Of a stretch of 64,000 nt of DNA, positions 26,054 to 35,364 are shown in pieces (position 1 is the stretch's first letter; the number at the start of each line of letters is the position of its first letter). Source of the stretch: Lihuaxuella thermophila (lineage in GTDB: Bacteria > Bacillota > Bacilli > Thermoactinomycetales > Thermoactinomycetaceae); NCBI RefSeq assembly GCF_900110165.1, contig NZ_FOCQ01000012.1:61823-125822 (forward strand). The letters run 5' to 3'. The notes under the pieces were generated by a model. That model was given only the letters and a program-made list of their open reading frames with translations. It ran no database searches and was not told where the DNA came from. The position numbers and the translations under genes are program-made.

Positions 26054-26461
26054 TTAGTGCTGATCTAAAGTTAAGCTATTCTGACTACTGGGGGCAGCGG
26101 CTTTTAGTTTTTTATGATGGAAGACATAGGAACCGGCGATCAAAATGTATCCAATCAAAAAAATCAGCCATCCGCTGGCAGGGTCGCCCACAGATATACT
26201 TGAATACATAGCACCCGTTAAATCAAATACAAAGCCGGCATAAGCCCACTCCTTAATTCTCGGAAAACCGGGCACAAGGATCGCCACTACTCCTAATAAT
26301 TTAGCAACTCCAAGAAAGGGAAGGAGATAGGCAGGATAACCCAAATGGTTAAATACAGCAACGGCATCCGGAGAAGACATTAGATCGGGAATAGAGCTGA
26401 GCAGCATGAATGCTGCCAACGGACCTGTAAAGACCCAGTAGAATATTTTTGTTTTTTTCAT
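26054..26461 (-). CDS. DoxX-like family membrane protein
   Basis: 135-residue protein with four hydrophobic helices. The DoxX_2-type motif HLGYPAYLLPFLGVAKLLGVVAILVPGFPRIKEWAYAGF spans helices 2-3. DoxX-like proteins are small quinone- or redox-associated membrane proteins of uncertain role, often beside HxlR or ArsR regulators; none was found here. GAGAGGAAG lies about 13 nt before the ATG. The interval 26462-26845 upstream contains only a 53-codon minus-strand remnant (26629-26790, including YYSEEDLYQLFRKLD) with no start. Confidence 0.78.
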   Translation of the reverse strand: MKKTKIFYWVFTGPLAAFMLLSSIPDLMSSPDAVAVFNHLGYPAYLLPFLGVAKLLGVVAILVPGFPRIKEWAYAGFVFDLTGAMYSSISVGDPASGWLIFLIGYILIAGSYVFHHKKLKAAAPSSQNSLTLDQH

Positions 26462-26845
26462 ATCAGTACGTCACTTCCTCTCTTCGTTTGATCGAATAAC
26501 CGCGCATGATCCGTTTGCTTTTTTCGCGGATGGTGTTTTTCTTTCCTTTTCAATATACCAAAACGGGAATATACCTGTCAAGGAATATTCAAAAAATTTT
26601 TCCATTTTACGCAAGGATACTTTTCCTTCTAAATCTTGTAATGATCGAAAAAGCGCAATGAAGCAAATCCGATGCATTCGATGGGGGGAAAGGGAGGGTC
26701 AGATTCTGAATATCCCGGTCCATTTGTATCAAGCTTCCGGAATAGCTGGTAGAGATCTTCTTCCGAATAATAAAGTATGCTACTGTCAACCCGCGCTCTA
26801 GGGCACGAAGCGGTGACGGAAAGCAGAATGGTGCTGAAATAAATT

Positions 26846-26873
26846 AAGCCGAGCCTGATGAATGGCTCAGCTT
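26846..26873 (-). terminator. Terminator overlapping the end of pyrD
   Basis: On the minus strand AAGCTGAGCC pairs with GGCTCGGCTT (one G-U) around an 8-nt loop, followed by AATTTATTT. The left arm overlaps the pyrD stop codon. Confidence 0.8.
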
Positions 26874-27960
26874 ATTTCTGATCCAGGCCGACAGCATCCT
26901 GAATCGAGGAGAAGTTGTCCCGTTCCAGCAGTTGGAGTAATTCTTCATTGATCCGCTTCGCAATCGAAGGACCCCGGTAGATCATACCCGTATAAACTTG
27001 AATCAGATTGGCGCCGGCCCGGATTTTTTCATAGGCGTCTGTTCCGGTGAAAATGCCTCCCACACCGATGATCGGAACTTGACCCTGGGTGATGGAATAG
27101 ATGTGGCGAATGAGTTCAGTCGAACGGTGGGTGAGAGGTTTTCCGCTCAGTCCCCCGGCTTCCCCTTTGTGCGGGGATTTCAGCCCTTCCCGGGATAGAG
27201 TCGTATTGGTGGCGATAATTCCGTCCATCCCCAGGTGAAGAGCGGTATGGACAATCTCTGACAGCTCTTCCGGCGATAAATCGGGAGCGATTTTAAGCAG
27301 GACGGGGCGATGACGGCCCGTCCTGTCCGCCAGCTCGTTCCGCTTGGTCAAAACGGCGGAGGTGAGTTCCCTGAGCGCATCCACATGCTGCAAGTCCCGC
27401 AAGCCTTTGGTATTCGGGGAACTGATGTTGATGACAAAGTAATCGCCGTATGGATAGAGAGTTTCCAAGCCGGTGAGGTAATCATCGGATGCCCGTTCGT
27501 TTGGGGTATCCTTATTCTTTCCCAGGTTGATCCCGATCGGGATGTGCGGGCGCGGCAGGTGTTCAAAGGATTGTCTCGCTTCTTCCACCCCGTGGTTATT
27601 AAAACCCATGCGGTTGATCAACCCTTGATCCTCAGGCAGCCGAAACAGACGGGGGGCGGGATTCCCCGGTTGAGGGCGCGGGGTTAAGGTCCCCACTTCC
27701 ACAAAGCCGAAGCCGAGCGCGGCCAGGGCAGGATAGACATTGGCGTGTTTATCAAAGCCTGCCGCCAATCCCACAGGGTTTGGGAAGGTGAGTCCCCAAC
27801 ATGTGGTGGCCAGCCGGGGATCGTATACGGACATCACCTGGTGGTACATCTTTCTGAGAACGGGAGCTGCCTGCATCATCTTCAAACTGCGGATGGTCCA
27901 GTCGTGTGCCGTTTCGGGATTCATTTGAAATAATAGTTTGCGGAGCGACGAGTAGATCAT
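26872..27960 (-). CDS. pyrD: Dihydroorotate dehydrogenase, quinone-dependent (class 2)
   Basis: 362-residue membrane-associated flavoenzyme oxidising dihydroorotate to orotate with a quinone, the fourth step of UMP synthesis. The class 2 N-terminal helices (MIYSSLRKLLFQMNPETAHD) precede the FMN barrel. NPVGLAAGFDKH, the catalytic Ser region NISSPNTKGLR, LLKIAPDLS and the phosphate loop IIGVGGIFTG are present. Bacillus has a class 1B PyrD-PyrK pair in the pyr operon, so an isolated class 2 gene is a lineage feature. The ribosome site is AAAGGAAG. Confidence 0.94.
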   Translation of the reverse strand: MIYSSLRKLLFQMNPETAHDWTIRSLKMMQAAPVLRKMYHQVMSVYDPRLATTCWGLTFPNPVGLAAGFDKHANVYPALAALGFGFVEVGTLTPRPQPGNPAPRLFRLPEDQGLINRMGFNNHGVEEARQSFEHLPRPHIPIGINLGKNKDTPNERASDDYLTGLETLYPYGDYFVINISSPNTKGLRDLQHVDALRELTSAVLTKRNELADRTGRHRPVLLKIAPDLSPEELSEIVHTALHLGMDGIIATNTTLSREGLKSPHKGEAGGLSGKPLTHRSTELIRHIYSITQGQVPIIGVGGIFTGTDAYEKIRAGANLIQVYTGMIYRGPSIAKRINEELLQLLERDNFSSIQDAVGLDQK

Positions 27961-28078
27961 CAGTAGCTTCCTTTCCGGTCATTCTTCGCGTTTGGTCAGG
28001 TTCCGGGCAAAAACTCTTCGTTCTGTAGGATACCACATTTGTTCTGTTTCAGGCAGAGATTTTTCCTGTATATGCAAA

Positions 28079-28105
28079 AAACTTAACCGGTCTGCGGTTA
28101 AGTTT
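28079..28105. terminator. Terminator between the 48-residue membrane protein gene and pyrD
   Basis: ACTTAACCG pairs with CGGTTAAGT around a short loop, flanked by A5 and T6, so it can act in both directions. Confidence 0.85.
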
Positions 28106-28137
28106 TTTTGGTCTCTTTATAGTATGGCGAGTGGCTC

Positions 28138-28284
28138 CTACCATGCCAGGAAGCCAACCAGAAAGCACAGGAGCCCTAAAATAATGGGTTCCAAGGAAGA
28201 GCTTTTTCCCCGATAAACGAGATAGATTCCCACAAGTTCGAGGACGACTCCCGCAATGAGAAAGATGGTTCCGAGATGTTGCAT
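28138..28284 (-). CDS. Small two-helix membrane protein
   Basis: 48-residue protein from an ATG with GGGGAGG nine bases upstream and a strong terminator 33 nt after the stop. It has two hydrophobic helices (LGTIFLIAGVVLELVGIYLV and IILGLLCFLVGFLAW) joined by a short basic loop (YRGKSSSLEP). It fits no named family but resembles the many short bitopic hypotheticals of Bacilli. Ribosome site, terminator and coherent topology support expression. A role in the membrane is the most that can be inferred. Confidence 0.7.
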   Translation of the reverse strand: MQHLGTIFLIAGVVLELVGIYLVYRGKSSSLEPIILGLLCFLVGFLAW

Positions 28285-28381
28285 GTTGTACGTCCTCCCC
28301 TTTCGCTCCGAACGGTCCTTTTATTTTTTTATTCGCAAGAGGCTTCGTTTTTTTGTCCGTGTTCGGAGAAGGAGCGCCCGT

Positions 28382-28867
28382 TTACCGGAAGATCTGATCC
28401 AATTTATCCGCATAAAACAGAAGGGCTCGCCGATATTTTGACAGATTTGTGTCATTGGTTGTTTCCGCCAACTGCGTCAGCATGATCTCCATACTGCGGG
28501 CATGCTCGCCCAGATTATAGCAAGTCATCGCCAGAAAGGTTTGAAGGGCGCGGTCATCGGGGAATTTTCTGCATCCTTCCTCCAGTGTGCGCAGGGACTT
28601 ATCGTATTCTCCCAAACAGCGGTAGGTACTGCCCAATCCCAGGTAGGCTTCTGCCAGCAAGGGTTCCGGAAGCCCCAGGCGGATGGCTTTTTCATAATAG
28701 GGAACGGCTTCCTTTTCAAGGCCCATCGCGTCATGCGTAAAAGCGCATTCCAACCAAAGAGCCGGATCATCCGGAGATGTCCGAATGAGTTGGAGCAGAA
28801 GTTCTCGGGCAGACTCATATTGACCTTGTTTCCTGAGCAGGCTTGCCCGTTTCAGATCCGGATTCAT
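28382..28867 (-). CDS. Tetratricopeptide-repeat protein
   Basis: 161-residue soluble protein made almost entirely of TPR units of 34 residues (for example EAVPYYEKAIRLGLPEPLLA; AYLGLGSTYRCLGEYDKSLR; FLAMTCYNLGEHARSMEIML). TPRs mediate protein contacts. An AGGAGGG site lies before the ATG. It is divergent from the Ham1-like gene at 29029. The partner is unknown. Confidence 0.85.
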   Translation of the reverse strand: MNPDLKRASLLRKQGQYESARELLLQLIRTSPDDPALWLECAFTHDAMGLEKEAVPYYEKAIRLGLPEPLLAEAYLGLGSTYRCLGEYDKSLRTLEEGCRKFPDDRALQTFLAMTCYNLGEHARSMEIMLTQLAETTNDTNLSKYRRALLFYADKLDQIFR

Positions 28868-29028
28868 AGAACCCTCCTATTTCACTGAAAAAAGTAGTAG
28901 ATTATTATTTATAAACATGAAACCAGAGAACATATTTCGAGAAATCCATGCAATTTTCCTTTACAGCAAATTTCCGCATTTGATTACGATCACTTGTGCA
29001 TAGATTTCAGTGGTTGGAGGGAAGAGAG

Positions 29029-29607
29029 TTGAAGATATTTTTTGCTACACAGAATGAAGGCAAGCTGTGGGAGGCTGGCCGGATCTTGGGGCCGCTCGGA
29101 ATCGAAGTCGTCCCGGTGCCTGTGGAGTTGTCCGAGCCGGATGCCGGCACGATGGAGGAAGTGGCACGGATTAAACTGAAGCAGGTGATGGAACGGGGGA
29201 TGACTCGGGTGATGGTGGATGATGCCGGGATTTATTTTGCCGCCTATCCGCAATTTCCCGGAGTATTGACGAAACGGGTATTTCATCGGATCGGCTACCG
29301 GGGGGTGGCGAAACTGTTGGCAGGGGAATCCCGCGAAGCCTGGTTTGAAGGAACCGTGGCCGTTTGCTGGGATGGGCAGATCCGGACGTTTTCGGGAGTA
29401 ACCAGGGGCCGGATCATCGAATCGATATCGGAGAAAATCAGACCGGAACCGGGCTTTCCTTTTGATCCCATCTTTGTGCCGGAAGGAGAACACAGAGCTT
29501 TAAACGAAATGCCTGTAGAAGATCGTCTCCGCTATTCATACCGCCGCAAAGCCCTGGAGAAAATGGCTGAATGGATGAGAATGGTATCCGCCAAGGATAG
29601 CCAATAG
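29029..29607 (+). CDS. Ham1/RdgB-family non-canonical NTP pyrophosphatase
   Basis: 192-residue protein of the Ham1 family, which hydrolyses ITP/XTP or related NTPs to the monophosphate. Recognisable family positions: FFATQNEGKLWEA for the nucleotide-binding S/T-x-N-x-x-K, VDDAGIYF for the D-S-G-L region, PGVLTKRVF, and GFPFDPIFVPEG for F-G-Y-D-P-I-F. The sequence is divergent from standard RdgB and its specificity may differ. A TTG with TTGGAGG eight bases upstream is the start. The his operon follows. Confidence 0.82.
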   Translation: MKIFFATQNEGKLWEAGRILGPLGIEVVPVPVELSEPDAGTMEEVARIKLKQVMERGMTRVMVDDAGIYFAAYPQFPGVLTKRVFHRIGYRGVAKLLAGESREAWFEGTVAVCWDGQIRTFSGVTRGRIIESISEKIRPEPGFPFDPIFVPEGEHRALNEMPVEDRLRYSYRRKALEKMAEWMRMVSAKDSQ

Positions 29608-29665
29608 GGAATCCCCGTGTTATACTAGGAAGCAACGGATGCTTTAGTATATTAGCAAACTAAAG
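29598..29665 (+). promoter_or_regulatory. Probable his operon promoter and leader hairpin
   Basis: TAGCCA (29598-29603), a 17-nt spacer and TATACT (29621-29626) form a moderate promoter overlapping the end of the preceding gene. The transcript would begin near 29633 and carry a CTTTAGT/ACTAAAG hairpin (29642-29665) just before the hisZ ribosome site. No T-box motif was seen. Confidence 0.5.
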
Positions 29666-29685
29666 TGCGGCGAGGAGTGAAACGG

Positions 29686-30864
29686 ATGACAAAACCGCAC
29701 ACCTTTGAAAAACCAACGGGATTTCGCGACTTTCCACCCCCGCTGGCGTCGAAAAAGCGAATGATCGAACATCGGGTGCAAACCCGGTTTGAACTGTGGG
29801 GTTATCAGGAAGTATGCACGCCAACGTTGGAGTATTACGATACCGTGGGAAATGCGAGCGCGATTCCGGAGCAGAAAATGTTCAAATGCATAGACCGGGA
29901 AGGGAACATGCTGGTGTTGCGCCCGGACCAGACAGCGCCGATCGCCCGGTTGGTTTCTTCGGTCCTGAAGCACGAACCTTTGCCGCTCCGCCTGTTTTAC
30001 CATGCAAGCGTGTTTCGGGCACAGGAGAATGAAGCGGGACGCAATGCGGAGTTTTATCAGTCCGGCGTCGAACTGATCGGCGAATCCGGTGCGGAAGCGG
30101 ATGCAGAAGTGATCGCGCTGGCCATCGAAGCGCTCCAAGCCTGTGAAATCCGGCAGTTTCAGCTGACGGTGGGCCATGTGGGATTATTGGATGGGTTGAT
30201 ACGTGAGCGGGTAGACGATGAAGATGTGCGGATCCGTCTGAAAGAAGATCTCGGAAGACGGGATGTGGTGGGCTTTCGCGAACGGGTACAGCATCTAAAT
30301 ATCGGGGAAGCGGCCAAAGAAGAGCTGCTCTCTCTGCCCCGTTTGATTCAGAACCGCCGTCATTTATCCGGTCTTGCTTCCCGCTCCGGCTCTCCGGTCG
30401 TTCTGGATGCGGTTCGTTATTTGGAAGAAGTTTGGAGCCATTTGGAAGATCACGGACTGGCTTCCTATGTTTCGTTCGATCCCAGTCTGGTGGGTAGCCT
30501 TGGTTATTACACAGGGGTTTATTTTGAAGGGTATGCCGCCGGACAAGGATTCCCCTTGCTCAGCGGCGGCAGGTACGACCGTTTGTACGACTCCTTTGAC
30601 CGGCCCCTGGCTGCCACCGGTTTCGCTTTAAAAACCGACCGTTTGATGGAAGCATGTCCCGTCACTGCGAACGAGCCTGAAAAAGTGGGCTTGTTTTACC
30701 ATCCGTCGGCCAAAAAACAAGCGATTGAACAGGCTCGCCGGATGAGACAGGAAGGGCGGATCGTCGTGACGCACAGACTGACGTCCGGAAAAAAAACTGC
30801 CCGGTATGCGGGGATTTATGATCGGTTGCTGATCATCGGTGAAGGAGGTGTGCAGGATGTCTGA
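29686..30864 (+). CDS. hisZ: ATP phosphoribosyltransferase regulatory subunit
   Basis: 392-residue HisZ, a histidyl-tRNA-synthetase paralogue without aminoacylation activity that activates the short HisG and makes it histidine-sensitive. HisRS-like motifs are seen: motif 2 region [38 protein letters not shown], and [17 protein letters not shown] sequence with GGRYDRL. The ATG at 29686 has GAGGAG eight bases upstream. It is the first gene of the his operon and overlaps hisG by eight bases. Confidence 0.93.
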   Translation: MTKPHTFEKPTGFRDFPPPLASKKRMIEHRVQTRFELWGYQEVCTPTLEYYDTVGNASAIPEQKMFKCIDREGNMLVLRPDQTAPIARLVSSVLKHEPLPLRLFYHASVFRAQENEAGRNAEFYQSGVELIGESGAEADAEVIALAIEALQACEIRQFQLTVGHVGLLDGLIRERVDDEDVRIRLKEDLGRRDVVGFRERVQHLNIGEAAKEELLSLPRLIQNRRHLSGLASRSGSPVVLDAVRYLEEVWSHLEDHGLASYVSFDPSLVGSLGYYTGVYFEGYAAGQGFPLLSGGRYDRLYDSFDRPLAATGFALKTDRLMEACPVTANEPEKVGLFYHPSAKKQAIEQARRMRQEGRIVVTHRLTSGKKTARYAGIYDRLLIIGEGGVQDV

Positions 30865-31495
30865 TTTAACGATCGCCATGCCGAAAGGGCGCATCTTTGA
30901 AGAGGCATTGGCCCTTTGGCGCAAAGCCGGCCTGCCTGCCCCTCCCGATTTAGATGCCGATTCCCGCAAGTTGATCGTTTCACTGCCGGGTGCGAATCTC
31001 TCCTTTTTTCTTGCCAAACCCATGGATGTTCCCACATATGTTGAATACGGAGTGGCTGATCTGGGAGTGGTCGGGAAAGATGTGCTGCTGGAAGTCTCCA
31101 GAGATGTGTACGAGCTCCTGGATCTGAAAATCAGCCCTTGCCGGATCGCTGTCGCGGGAATGCCTGATTGGAGTCCTCCTTTGCATCCGCGGGTGGCGAC
31201 GAAATATCCGGGGATCGCGGAACGTTATTTTAAAGAACAGGGACAGCAAGTGGAAGTGATTCATCTGAACGGTTCCATCGAGTTGGCGCCATTGATCGGA
31301 TTGGCCGACCGGATCGTCGATATTGTTTCGACCGGCAAAACGCTGCGGGAGAACGGACTGGTGGAACTGGAACAGATCACGACGGTCACTTCCCGTTTAA
31401 TCGCAAACCGGGCCAGTTACCGGTTAAAAAACGAACTCATCCATTCGGTGTGCGACCGTCTGGCAAAAGTGGTGCAGAGAGGGGTAGTGGTATGA
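30857..31495 (+). CDS. hisG: ATP phosphoribosyltransferase, short form
   Basis: 212-residue catalytic subunit that joins ATP and PRPP to form phosphoribosyl-ATP, the first step of histidine synthesis. The short form lacks the C-terminal regulatory domain and needs HisZ, encoded just upstream. [26 protein letters not shown] and the PRPP loop [16 protein letters not shown] are present. The ATG at 30857 is inside the end of hisZ with a GGAGGTG site. Its stop overlaps the hisD start (ATGA). Confidence 0.95.
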   Translation: MSDLTIAMPKGRIFEEALALWRKAGLPAPPDLDADSRKLIVSLPGANLSFFLAKPMDVPTYVEYGVADLGVVGKDVLLEVSRDVYELLDLKISPCRIAVAGMPDWSPPLHPRVATKYPGIAERYFKEQGQQVEVIHLNGSIELAPLIGLADRIVDIVSTGKTLRENGLVELEQITTVTSRLIANRASYRLKNELIHSVCDRLAKVVQRGVVV

Positions 31496-32784
31496 TCCGG
31501 ATCGTTGACCCGGCAAATTTTCAAATCAAGCGGGAAGTCGATAACGGAACAGAAGAGCAGCGGAGGATTGTACGGAGGATTCTCGGGCAGGTGAAAGAGG
31601 AAGGGGATCGGGCTCTGTTTCGATTGACGGAACGGTTTGACGGCGCCAAGCTGGATTCGCTCGAGGTCAAGCCGCAAGAAATCGATCAAGCGCTGGAGCA
31701 AGTGGATGATGGATTTGTCCAGGCATTGCGGGAAGCGGCCGAACGCATCCGCCGTTATCATGAAAAGCAGAAGCGGACTTCCTGGATGGAAACGGCCGAA
31801 GACGGAACCATCTTGGGACAACTCGTTCTCCCGCTGGAAAAGGTGGGCGTTTATGTACCGGGGGGCCGGGCCGCCTATCCATCGTCCGTGTTGATGAACG
31901 TCATCCCCGCCCGGGTTGCCGGAGTCAAAGAGATTGTCATGGTCACCCCTCCCCGGGAAGATGGGACGGTCTACGCTCCCACGCTGGTGGCGGCAAAAAT
32001 CGCCGGGGTGAAAAAGATCTATAAAGTCGGGGGTGCCCAGGCCATCGCAGCTCTCGCCTACGGGACGGAGTCGGTTCCCGCCGTGGACAAAATCGTCGGA
32101 CCCGGCAATATCTTCGTAGCGCTTGCCAAACAAGCCGTCTACGGGCTGGTGGATATCGACAGCATTGCCGGGCCGAGCGAGATCGTGGTGATCGCAGATG
32201 AAACGGCCAATCCGGCCTTTGTGGCAGCAGACTTGCTTTCGCAAGCGGAACATGACCCAATGGCTTCTGCCGTCCTGATCACCCCGTCCCCGAAACTGGC
32301 AAGCCGGGTGGCGGAAGAACTGGACCGGCAATGCAAGCGGTTGGAACGAAAGGAGATTGCGGAAGCATCGCTCAGGAATCATGGAGCCATCTGTATCACG
32401 AAAGATCTGCCGGAAGCATTTGAGGTGGCCAACCAGCTGGCGCCGGAGCATCTGGAGCTGTTGGTTCAGGAACCCTGGAACTGGCTTGCGAATGTCAAGC
32501 ATGCAGGGGCGGTTTTCCTCGGCCCCTACAGCCCGGAGCCGGTCGGCGATTATTTTGCCGGTCCCAACCATGTTCTGCCTACCAATGGTACAGCCCGTTT
32601 CTTCTCGCCCCTGAATGTGGATCATTTTATGAAAAAGACAAGCGTGATCTCTTACAGCCGGGAAGCGCTTTTCCGAGATGCGGAAAAAGTGATGGCCCTG
32701 GCAGACGCGGAAGGACTCGGAGCGCATGCCGCATCGGTCAAAATCCGCCTGGAACAAAAGGAAGAAGGTGAAGAACTTGGCTGA
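31492..32784 (+). CDS. hisD: Histidinol dehydrogenase
   Basis: 430-residue NAD-dependent enzyme carrying out the last two oxidations from histidinol to histidine. Signatures: [63 protein letters not shown] for zinc binding and catalysis, and [17 protein letters not shown]. The start overlaps hisG by four bases, indicating coupling. The length is that of the family. Confidence 0.96.
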   Translation: MIRIVDPANFQIKREVDNGTEEQRRIVRRILGQVKEEGDRALFRLTERFDGAKLDSLEVKPQEIDQALEQVDDGFVQALREAAERIRRYHEKQKRTSWMETAEDGTILGQLVLPLEKVGVYVPGGRAAYPSSVLMNVIPARVAGVKEIVMVTPPREDGTVYAPTLVAAKIAGVKKIYKVGGAQAIAALAYGTESVPAVDKIVGPGNIFVALAKQAVYGLVDIDSIAGPSEIVVIADETANPAFVAADLLSQAEHDPMASAVLITPSPKLASRVAEELDRQCKRLERKEIAEASLRNHGAICITKDLPEAFEVANQLAPEHLELLVQEPWNWLANVKHAGAVFLGPYSPEPVGDYFAGPNHVLPTNGTARFFSPLNVDHFMKKTSVISYSREALFRDAEKVMALADAEGLGAHAASVKIRLEQKEEGEELG

Positions 32785-33373
32785 TCTTGTACGCGTGGGA
32801 TCAGTGAAACGCACGACATTGGAAACGGATATTTCGCTGAAACTGACGGTTGACGGAACCGGAAGAACGGATTTGAACACCGGTGTTCCGTTTCTGGAAC
32901 ACATGCTCGACTTATTTGCCAAGCACGGCCAATTTGATTTGCAAGTCAAAGCGAAAGGAGACACCCTGGTGGATGATCACCATACAGTGGAAGATATTGC
33001 CATCTGCCTGGGTCAGGCCCTTCACCAGGCCCTGGGGGATAAACGGGGAATCCGCAGATACGGGAACGCATTTGTCCCGATGGATGAGACGTTGGGACAG
33101 GTGGTGGTCGACCTTTCCAACCGCCCGCACCTGGAATTTCGCGCGGACTTCCCCGGTGCCCAGGTGGGCACGTTTGCGACTGAGCTGGTTCATGAATTTT
33201 TCTGGAAGCTGGCACTGGAAGCGCGGATGAATGTGCATGTGATTTTGCACTACGGGCGTAATACCCACCATATGATTGAGGCCTTGTTCAAAGCGTTGGG
33301 GCGGGCGCTGGATGAAGCGACGCAAATCGATCCCCGCGTGCAGGGGATTCCTTCCTCAAAGGGGGTATTGTAA
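32777..33373 (+). CDS. hisB: Imidazoleglycerol-phosphate dehydratase
   Basis: 198-residue monofunctional dehydratase (IGPD) with the manganese-binding [12 protein letters not shown] and the second [17 protein letters not shown] motif; [17 protein letters not shown] is also typical. There is no HAD phosphatase domain, so histidinol-phosphate phosphatase must be elsewhere. The probable start is TTG at 32777, overlapping hisD by eight bases with AAGGTGA upstream; earlier in-frame codons would add a non-conserved extension. Confidence 0.93.
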   Translation: MADLVRVGSVKRTTLETDISLKLTVDGTGRTDLNTGVPFLEHMLDLFAKHGQFDLQVKAKGDTLVDDHHTVEDIAICLGQALHQALGDKRGIRRYGNAFVPMDETLGQVVVDLSNRPHLEFRADFPGAQVGTFATELVHEFFWKLALEARMNVHVILHYGRNTHHMIEALFKALGRALDEATQIDPRVQGIPSSKGVL

Positions 33374-34002
33374 TGATCGCCGTCATCGATTACGGGATGG
33401 GCAATTTGCACAGTGTGAGCAAGGCTCTGGAAAGAATGAACCATCCTTGTGTGATTACCTCCGATCCGGAAGTGATCCGTCAGTCAGAGGGGATGATTTT
33501 GCCGGGAGTAGGTGCTTTTGGGGATGCGATGAGGGAGCTGGAAACAAGGGGGTTGGTGTCGCTTATCAAAGATGAGGCGCTGAACGGAAAGCCGCTTCTG
33601 GGCATTTGCCTTGGTATGCAACTTTTATTTACGAGCAGTGACGAATACGGTTATCACCAGGGACTCAACCTGCTTCCGGGACATGTGATCCGTTTTGAAG
33701 GGGATTACAACATTCCGCACATGGGCTGGAACTGGCTGACCTTTAAACACCCTCATCCTTTATTCAGAGGACTATCGGAAGGACATGTCTATTTTGTCCA
33801 TTCATTTCATGTGCAAGCGGCCAATGATGAAGACGTGATCGCCACCACCGATTATTACCAGACCGTGACCGCCATTGTGGCGCGTGGCAGCATCGCCGGC
33901 ATGCAATTCCATCCGGAGAAAAGCGGGGAACTGGGCTTACAGCTGCTCGACCGGTTTGCCCGGATGACACAGGAAAGGAAGAAAGTGACCGTCCGTGGAT
34001 GA
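33373..34002 (+). CDS. hisH: Imidazole glycerol phosphate synthase, glutaminase subunit
   Basis: 209-residue class I amidotransferase that supplies ammonia to HisF. The nucleophile elbow is GICLGMQLLF with the catalytic Cys, and the partner His/Glu lie in GMQFHPEKSG. The ATG overlaps the hisB stop by one base. The last few codons and the TGA lie in sequence shared with the dispersed repeat (CCGTGGATGAGGGTGG), so the natural C-terminus was probably replaced when the repeat inserted. The catalytic fold is complete. Confidence 0.94.
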   Translation: MIAVIDYGMGNLHSVSKALERMNHPCVITSDPEVIRQSEGMILPGVGAFGDAMRELETRGLVSLIKDEALNGKPLLGICLGMQLLFTSSDEYGYHQGLNLLPGHVIRFEGDYNIPHMGWNWLTFKHPHPLFRGLSEGHVYFVHSFHVQAANDEDVIATTDYYQTVTAIVARGSIAGMQFHPEKSGELGLQLLDRFARMTQERKKVTVRG

Positions 34003-34560
34003 GGGTGGATCTGGTTGAAGGCCGGTCCGAAGCATGATCCCCGGAAACGCTCATACTACACCATACGCTTTTACGGAAAACGATCATGACGATTGAACAC
34101 AAACCGTGGATGAGGGTGGGTCTGTTTGAAGGGCCGCTCCGAAATCTTTTTTGCGACTCCGTTCCGATGCGGTGGCAGAGTCACTCGTCGCAAAAAAGAT
34201 TTCTCCGCTGGTTTTGTCTTATCAAGATTGATAAACGGTCCATGACAGCTTGTCGCAACCCTGATCAAAGTGCGCTCCGCTCATTCGTGTCTATTTTGCA
34301 CAGAAAACATTCTGACTGGTTGATACAATCAAGAGATGAGCTGCAAAATCGTGCAGGGAAACCGTGATTGGACGAAGTGCCTTTGACGCCGTACCCAGCG
34401 GAGGGGGAAGCGGGTCACGTGTTTGAGCGACAGCGAGTTTTACCCGCGCACGTAGTGAAAGGGCCGGAGCGGCCGGTTTTACCTCCTTGCCGGCCTCAAG
34501 AGCACGGAGACCAAAACGGCCGACCGCCCCGGAAGCACAAACATAGAAACACATTTTCAC
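33989..34560 (-). repeat. Dispersed repeat family, inverted copy D inside the his operon
   Basis: This 570-bp block lies between hisH and hisA, where his operons normally have no gap. CCGTGGATGAGGGTGG occurs twice (33990 and 34106), a partial internal duplication. Read on the minus strand, 34085-34560 resembles the units at 7.4-8.4 kb in the same block order. It contains the clearest version of the family hairpin: AAATCTTTTTTGCGAC (34142-34157) and GTCGCAAAAAAGATTT (34187-34202), a perfect 16-bp stem with a 29-nt loop. No protein gene is supported in 34003-34620. Confidence 0.85.
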
Positions 34561-34620
34561 AACCCCATGTTACAAAAGGAGCATCATTTACTTTAAGGAT
34601 AGAAAAAAGGTGAGAGAACC

Positions 34621-35364
34621 ATGGAGTTTGTCTTGTATCCCGCCATCGATATCCGCGGCGGAAAATGTGTCCGGCTCACGCAAGGCGACTACGAGCGGGA
34701 AACCGTCTACGCGGAAGACCCTCTCGAGATGGCAGAGCGCTGGATCGAAGCCGGTGCCGAGTGGCTGCATCTGGTCGATTTGGATGCAGCCCGGTCCGGG
34801 GAAATGGTCAATTTGCCGGTGATTGAAAAACTGGTACAGGCCAGTTCGGTCCCGGTGCAAGTGGGCGGGGGAGTCCGCGATCTGGAGCGTCTAAAAAAAC
34901 TGCTGGGAATCGGAGTAAGCCGGGTCGTCATCGGCTCCGCGGCAATCGACCATCCCGAGTTTGTGCGGGAGGCCTTGTCACAGTACGGAAAACAGATTGC
35001 CATCGGATTGGACGCCCGCGACGGCAAAGTGGCCACACACGGCTGGCTGGACCTGTCCGAGGTTCGTGTGGAAGAATTGGCCCGGGAAATGGTCAGCTAC
35101 GGTGCGGAAACATTTATTTTTACAGATATATCCAGAGATGGAATGTTGTCAGGCGTAAATGTAGAGGCGGTGCGGGCACTGGCCCAGGCGTGCGGAAAAT
35201 CAGTCATCGCTTCTGGCGGCGTGCGGTCCCTGGAAGATATTCGCCGGCTGGCTCAAGTACAGGGGGAAGGAGTTGCCGGGGCAATTATCGGCAAAGCACT
35301 TTATACGGGAGCCGTCCAACTCCCGCAAGCCTTAAAAGCAGCTGCGGAGGTGCAAGGCAAGTGA
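34621..35364 (+). CDS. hisA: Phosphoribosylformimino-5-aminoimidazole carboxamide ribotide isomerase
   Basis: 247-residue TIM-barrel isomerase (ProFAR to PRFAR). The two half-barrel phosphate motifs are visible: [20 protein letters not shown] and [13 protein letters not shown], with the catalytic Asp in [14 protein letters not shown] and the second Asp in [12 protein letters not shown]. The start is ATG with AAAGGTGAG upstream, immediately after the inserted repeat, so it may depend on read-through or on a promoter within the repeat. Its stop overlaps hisF. Confidence 0.95.
   Translation: MEFVLYPAIDIRGGKCVRLTQGDYERETVYAEDPLEMAERWIEAGAEWLHLVDLDAARSGEMVNLPVIEKLVQASSVPVQVGGGVRDLERLKKLLGIGVSRVVIGSAAIDHPEFVREALSQYGKQIAIGLDARDGKVATHGWLDLSEVRVEELAREMVSYGAETFIFTDISRDGMLSGVNVEAVRALAQACGKSVIASGGVRSLEDIRRLAQVQGEGVAGAIIGKALYTGAVQLPQALKAAAEVQGK

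Noticed and set aside
28306..28368. Long inverted repeat CTCCGAAC/GTTCGGAG between two minus-strand genes
   Set aside because: The loop is about 47 nt and the stem only 8 bp, so it is too weak to call a terminator or operator.
29607..29686. T-box leader for the his operon
   Set aside because: The interval is under 80 nt and has no T-box sequence or specifier stem; only a small hairpin is present.
31417..32964. 515-codon open frame on the minus strand opposite hisD
   Set aside because: hisD on the plus strand has all family motifs; the opposite frame is low-complexity in Arg, His and Gly and matches no family, a usual shadow in GC-rich codon usage.
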